Shown here piece by piece: positions 61,701 through 64,000 of a stretch of 64,000 nucleotides of DNA (position 1 is the first letter of the stretch; each line of letters begins with the position of its first letter). The stretch comes from Chondrilla cf. caribensis (taxonomy: Eukaryota; Porifera; Demospongiae; Chondrillida; Chondrillidae). The DNA lies in contig OZ026549.1 in the NCBI GenBank assembly GCA_964020155.1, positions 4,139,219-4,203,218 of the forward strand. The letters are read 5' to 3'. The notes under the pieces are model-generated. The model was not told where the DNA came from. It saw nothing but the letters and a program-made list of their open reading frames with translations, and did no database searches. A program made the position numbers and the translations under genes.

Positions 61701-64000
61701 ATTGATTTATCCGACTCTACCAAACCCAACAGTAAATTGCTGACAAACTTCATCACCAACCATAGCCTTTCACAGCCCATCCGTGAACCCACCCGTGTAT
61801 CAAATCACTCTAGCTCTACTATTGACCTTTTCTTAGTCTCATCTGATGTGCCCATCTATCATTCTGGTGTCCTAGATACAGCTATAACTGACCACCTTCC
61901 CATCTTCCTTGAGATCTCATGGAAATCTATCAAACCTCCAGCGAAATTCATCAATCGGCGATCCTTCAAAAATTTTAACAAATCTGAATTCAAGGAGGAC
62001 CTGTCACGTGCCCCGTGGTCATTAATGGACATGTTTCAATCCCCAGATGATAAACTTATGGTGCTCGAATCGCTTCTCCTGGATGTTCTTGACCTACATG
62101 CACCCGTCAGAGCCATACGTGTAAAGAAGAATCCTGCCCCCTGGATTGACAAGACTATCAGAGATGATATGGACTTACGCAACAAATATCTAAAACGTTT
62201 TCGCTCTTCTAGATCTTCCTTGGACTGGGAATCCTACCGCCATCAAAGGAACCTAGTCTGTAGAAAGCAGCGTGAAGCAAAGCGGGAATACTTCCATCGT
62301 CTCATTTCCAGAAAAAGTAATCCTTCCTTGATCTGGAAAACATTAAAAGCATCTCGTTCTTCATCATCCACTACAAATTGGTCAACCTTTACGTGTAGTC
62401 AGGCTCAACTTGCAAATGACTTCAATCGACACTTCATATGCATCTCTGGGCGGCATAGCAAACCTCTTACTACATGCTCATCATCTCCATCTGCCCTAGC
62501 ACCTATCCATGCATCATTCCTGTCCCAGTTTTTACCTATTAATCCACAGGAATGCGAAGACAAGCTTGTCAATCTCAAGCAAAATAAGTCAACTGGTCCT
62601 GATGGTATACCTCCATTCATCCTGAAGTCCTCCGCTGAAGTCATATCTCATCCTCTTTGCTCAGTTATTAACTCGTCTATCAATACAGCCTCTTTTCCTG
62701 CTGGATGGAAACATGCCCATGTTAAACCTCTTTTCAAGAGTGGTGACAAGTCCCTGTTTTCAAACTACCGCCCCATCTCACTTCTACCTGTATTAAGCAA
62801 GACCTTGGAACATGTTGTTCGCAAGCAGCTACTTTGTCATCTCAATGAATCCCGACTCTTATACCCTCTCCAATCAGGTTTTAGAAGCGGGTATTCCACC
62901 ACCACTACCTTACTTCACTGCTGTAACGACTGGTACCTTGCTCTTGATCATGGTTTGATGGTCGGTGTGCTGTTCTTGGACGTAGCAAAGGCATTTGATA
63001 CTCTTGATCACCGTCTTCTTATGCACAAACTACAAGCTTTGAACATTTCCTCGCAAGCCAGTGAGTGGATCCAGTCCTATCTATCAGACCGTACTCAATC
63101 TACAGTAATAGGGGATTCTCAATCGAATCTACTGGCTATCCCCTCAGGAGTACCTCAAGGCACAGTCCTTGGTCCCACCCTCTTCTCCCTCTTCATAAAT
63201 GACCTACCTCAAGCCATTTGTGATGGAACTACAATTCTTTTCGCTGATGACACCACAATCTATGTTATTGGTAATGACATCTCAGCCATAAATAAGTCTC
63301 TCTGCTCCTCCCTCCATCTTGCTGATGAATGGCTGCAAACCAACCACCTTAGCCTGAATATCAATAAGACGAAGACGATGCTTATTCGATCATCACGTAA
63401 GAAAAACGTTCCTTCTCTGTCTGTACATCTCCATGGCTCACTGATTGAACAAGTAAGTGTGTTCAAATTTCTTGGTGTCTACTTAAATGACACACTTACG
63501 TGGTCTAACCATATCGAGGAGGTGTCTGTCAAAGTTAGTCGAAACATTGCACTATTGAGACGTCTTTCTTGGTTTTTACCTCAATCTGCTTTGTTACTGT
63601 TTTACAAGTCGTTTATCCTTCCTTTATTTGACTACTGTGACGTAGTATGGTACAGCTGCACTAAGGAAGAAGCATCAAGCTTGGAACGACTACAAACATA
63701 TGCTGCAAAGATTATTCTTCGCCTCAGTAAACATTCCTCTGCCACCTCAGCAAGGAAATTGTTGGGTTTGTCGACCTTATCCTCACGCAGGAAGTACCAC
63801 CTAGCCCAGCACACCTATAGCACAATTTGTGGTCGCCATCCTGAGTACTTGAAGAAGCTGTTTGCACCAGTGACAGACCTACACAACCACTTTACCCGTC
63901 ATGCCTCTAAAGGCAATATACGATTACCGCCACCTAAGTCCAACTTCGGAAAAAAGGCGTTTTCTTTCTGTGGCTCCACCATCTGGTCCTCTCTCCCCAC
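61701..64000 (+). mobile_element. 5'-truncated non-LTR retrotransposon (APE endonuclease end plus RT), open to window edge
   Basis: One frame is open from 61689 to the last base with no stop, about 766 codons. It begins inside the APE-type endonuclease (STIDLFLVSSD, then TDHLPIF). Next comes the RT domain: NKSTGPDGIPPFILK, NYRPISLLPVLSKTLE, QSGFRSGYSTTT, FLDVAKAFDTLDH, the SGVPQGTVLGPTLFSLFIND block, catalytic FADD at 63240-63251, and the thumb region with VFKFLGVYLND. The C-terminal region (FDYCDVVWYSC, LERLQTYAAKIIL) is typical of CR1/L2/jockey-like elements. All RT motifs look intact. The join at 61700/61701 is sharp, because U3 and U5 flanks continue ACAATGTACATAC at the same place. 5' truncation fits target-primed reverse transcription. 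The 3' end lies beyond the window. Confidence 0.93.

Noticed and set aside
62405..62644. Short minus-strand frames at the right end (also 63260-63466 and 63632-63814)
   Set aside because: All are antisense to the long open RT frame and have no independent support.

Overview
The window is AT-rich eukaryotic DNA with short GT-AG introns, dense microsatellites and minisatellites, and many small inverted-repeat transposons. Gene content (VWA/EGF extracellular protein, RIIa-domain Sp17-like protein, GNAT acetyltransferase, arginyl-tRNA synthetase, Ig/FN3/sushi receptors) and compact gene structure point to an early-branching marine animal. A demosponge is my best guess, but the sequence alone does not prove it.

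Layout. 1-4.3 kb: a minus-strand secreted VWA protein with an EGF exon, with a TATA box that fixes its start. 4.3-7.2 kb: intergenic DNA with two tandem repeats. 7.2-8.0 kb: plus-strand RIIa-domain (Sp17-like) gene with an 11-residue repeat. 8.9-9.9 kb: intronless minus-strand GNAT acetyltransferase. 10.5-16.1 kb: four exons encoding the C-terminus of cytosolic arginyl-tRNA synthetase (minus strand). Its introns carry a degenerate Ty3/gypsy-like gag, a hAT MITE with a perfect 8-bp duplication, other MITEs and tandem repeats. No upstream exons of this gene are visible to the right.

16.2-61.7 kb is the main feature: a head-to-tail plus-strand array of seven paralogous receptor genes (U1-U7) plus two or three collapsed remnants, with a period of about 6-7.6 kb. 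The basic gene is signal peptide, 33-nt micro-exon, Ig domain, a second conserved two-cysteine domain, FN3, FN3, Thr/Pro-rich stalk, none to two sushi (CCP) domains, then one exon with a TM helix and a tyrosine-rich tail. Every internal boundary I could place is phase 1, so exons can be dropped or added without changing frame. U3 and U7 are the most complete. Their tails hold a YxxL-x10-YxxI motif that fits a relaxed ITAM. U1 has lost half of it and U2, U4, U5 and U6 have an early stop that removes it. U4 is probably a pseudogene (10-bp deletion in its Ig exon), and U5 has a 2.2-kb DNA transposon inside its micro-exon. Because the copies are so alike, they serve as empty sites that define several insertions to the base.

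The last 2.3 kb (61.7-64 kb) is a 5'-truncated APE-type non-LTR retrotransposon with a reading frame still open at the window edge. It sits in the 3' flank of U7. The array has the hallmarks of a rapidly evolving cell-surface recognition family with both signalling and signalling-deficient members. A role in immunity or self/non-self recognition is inference only.
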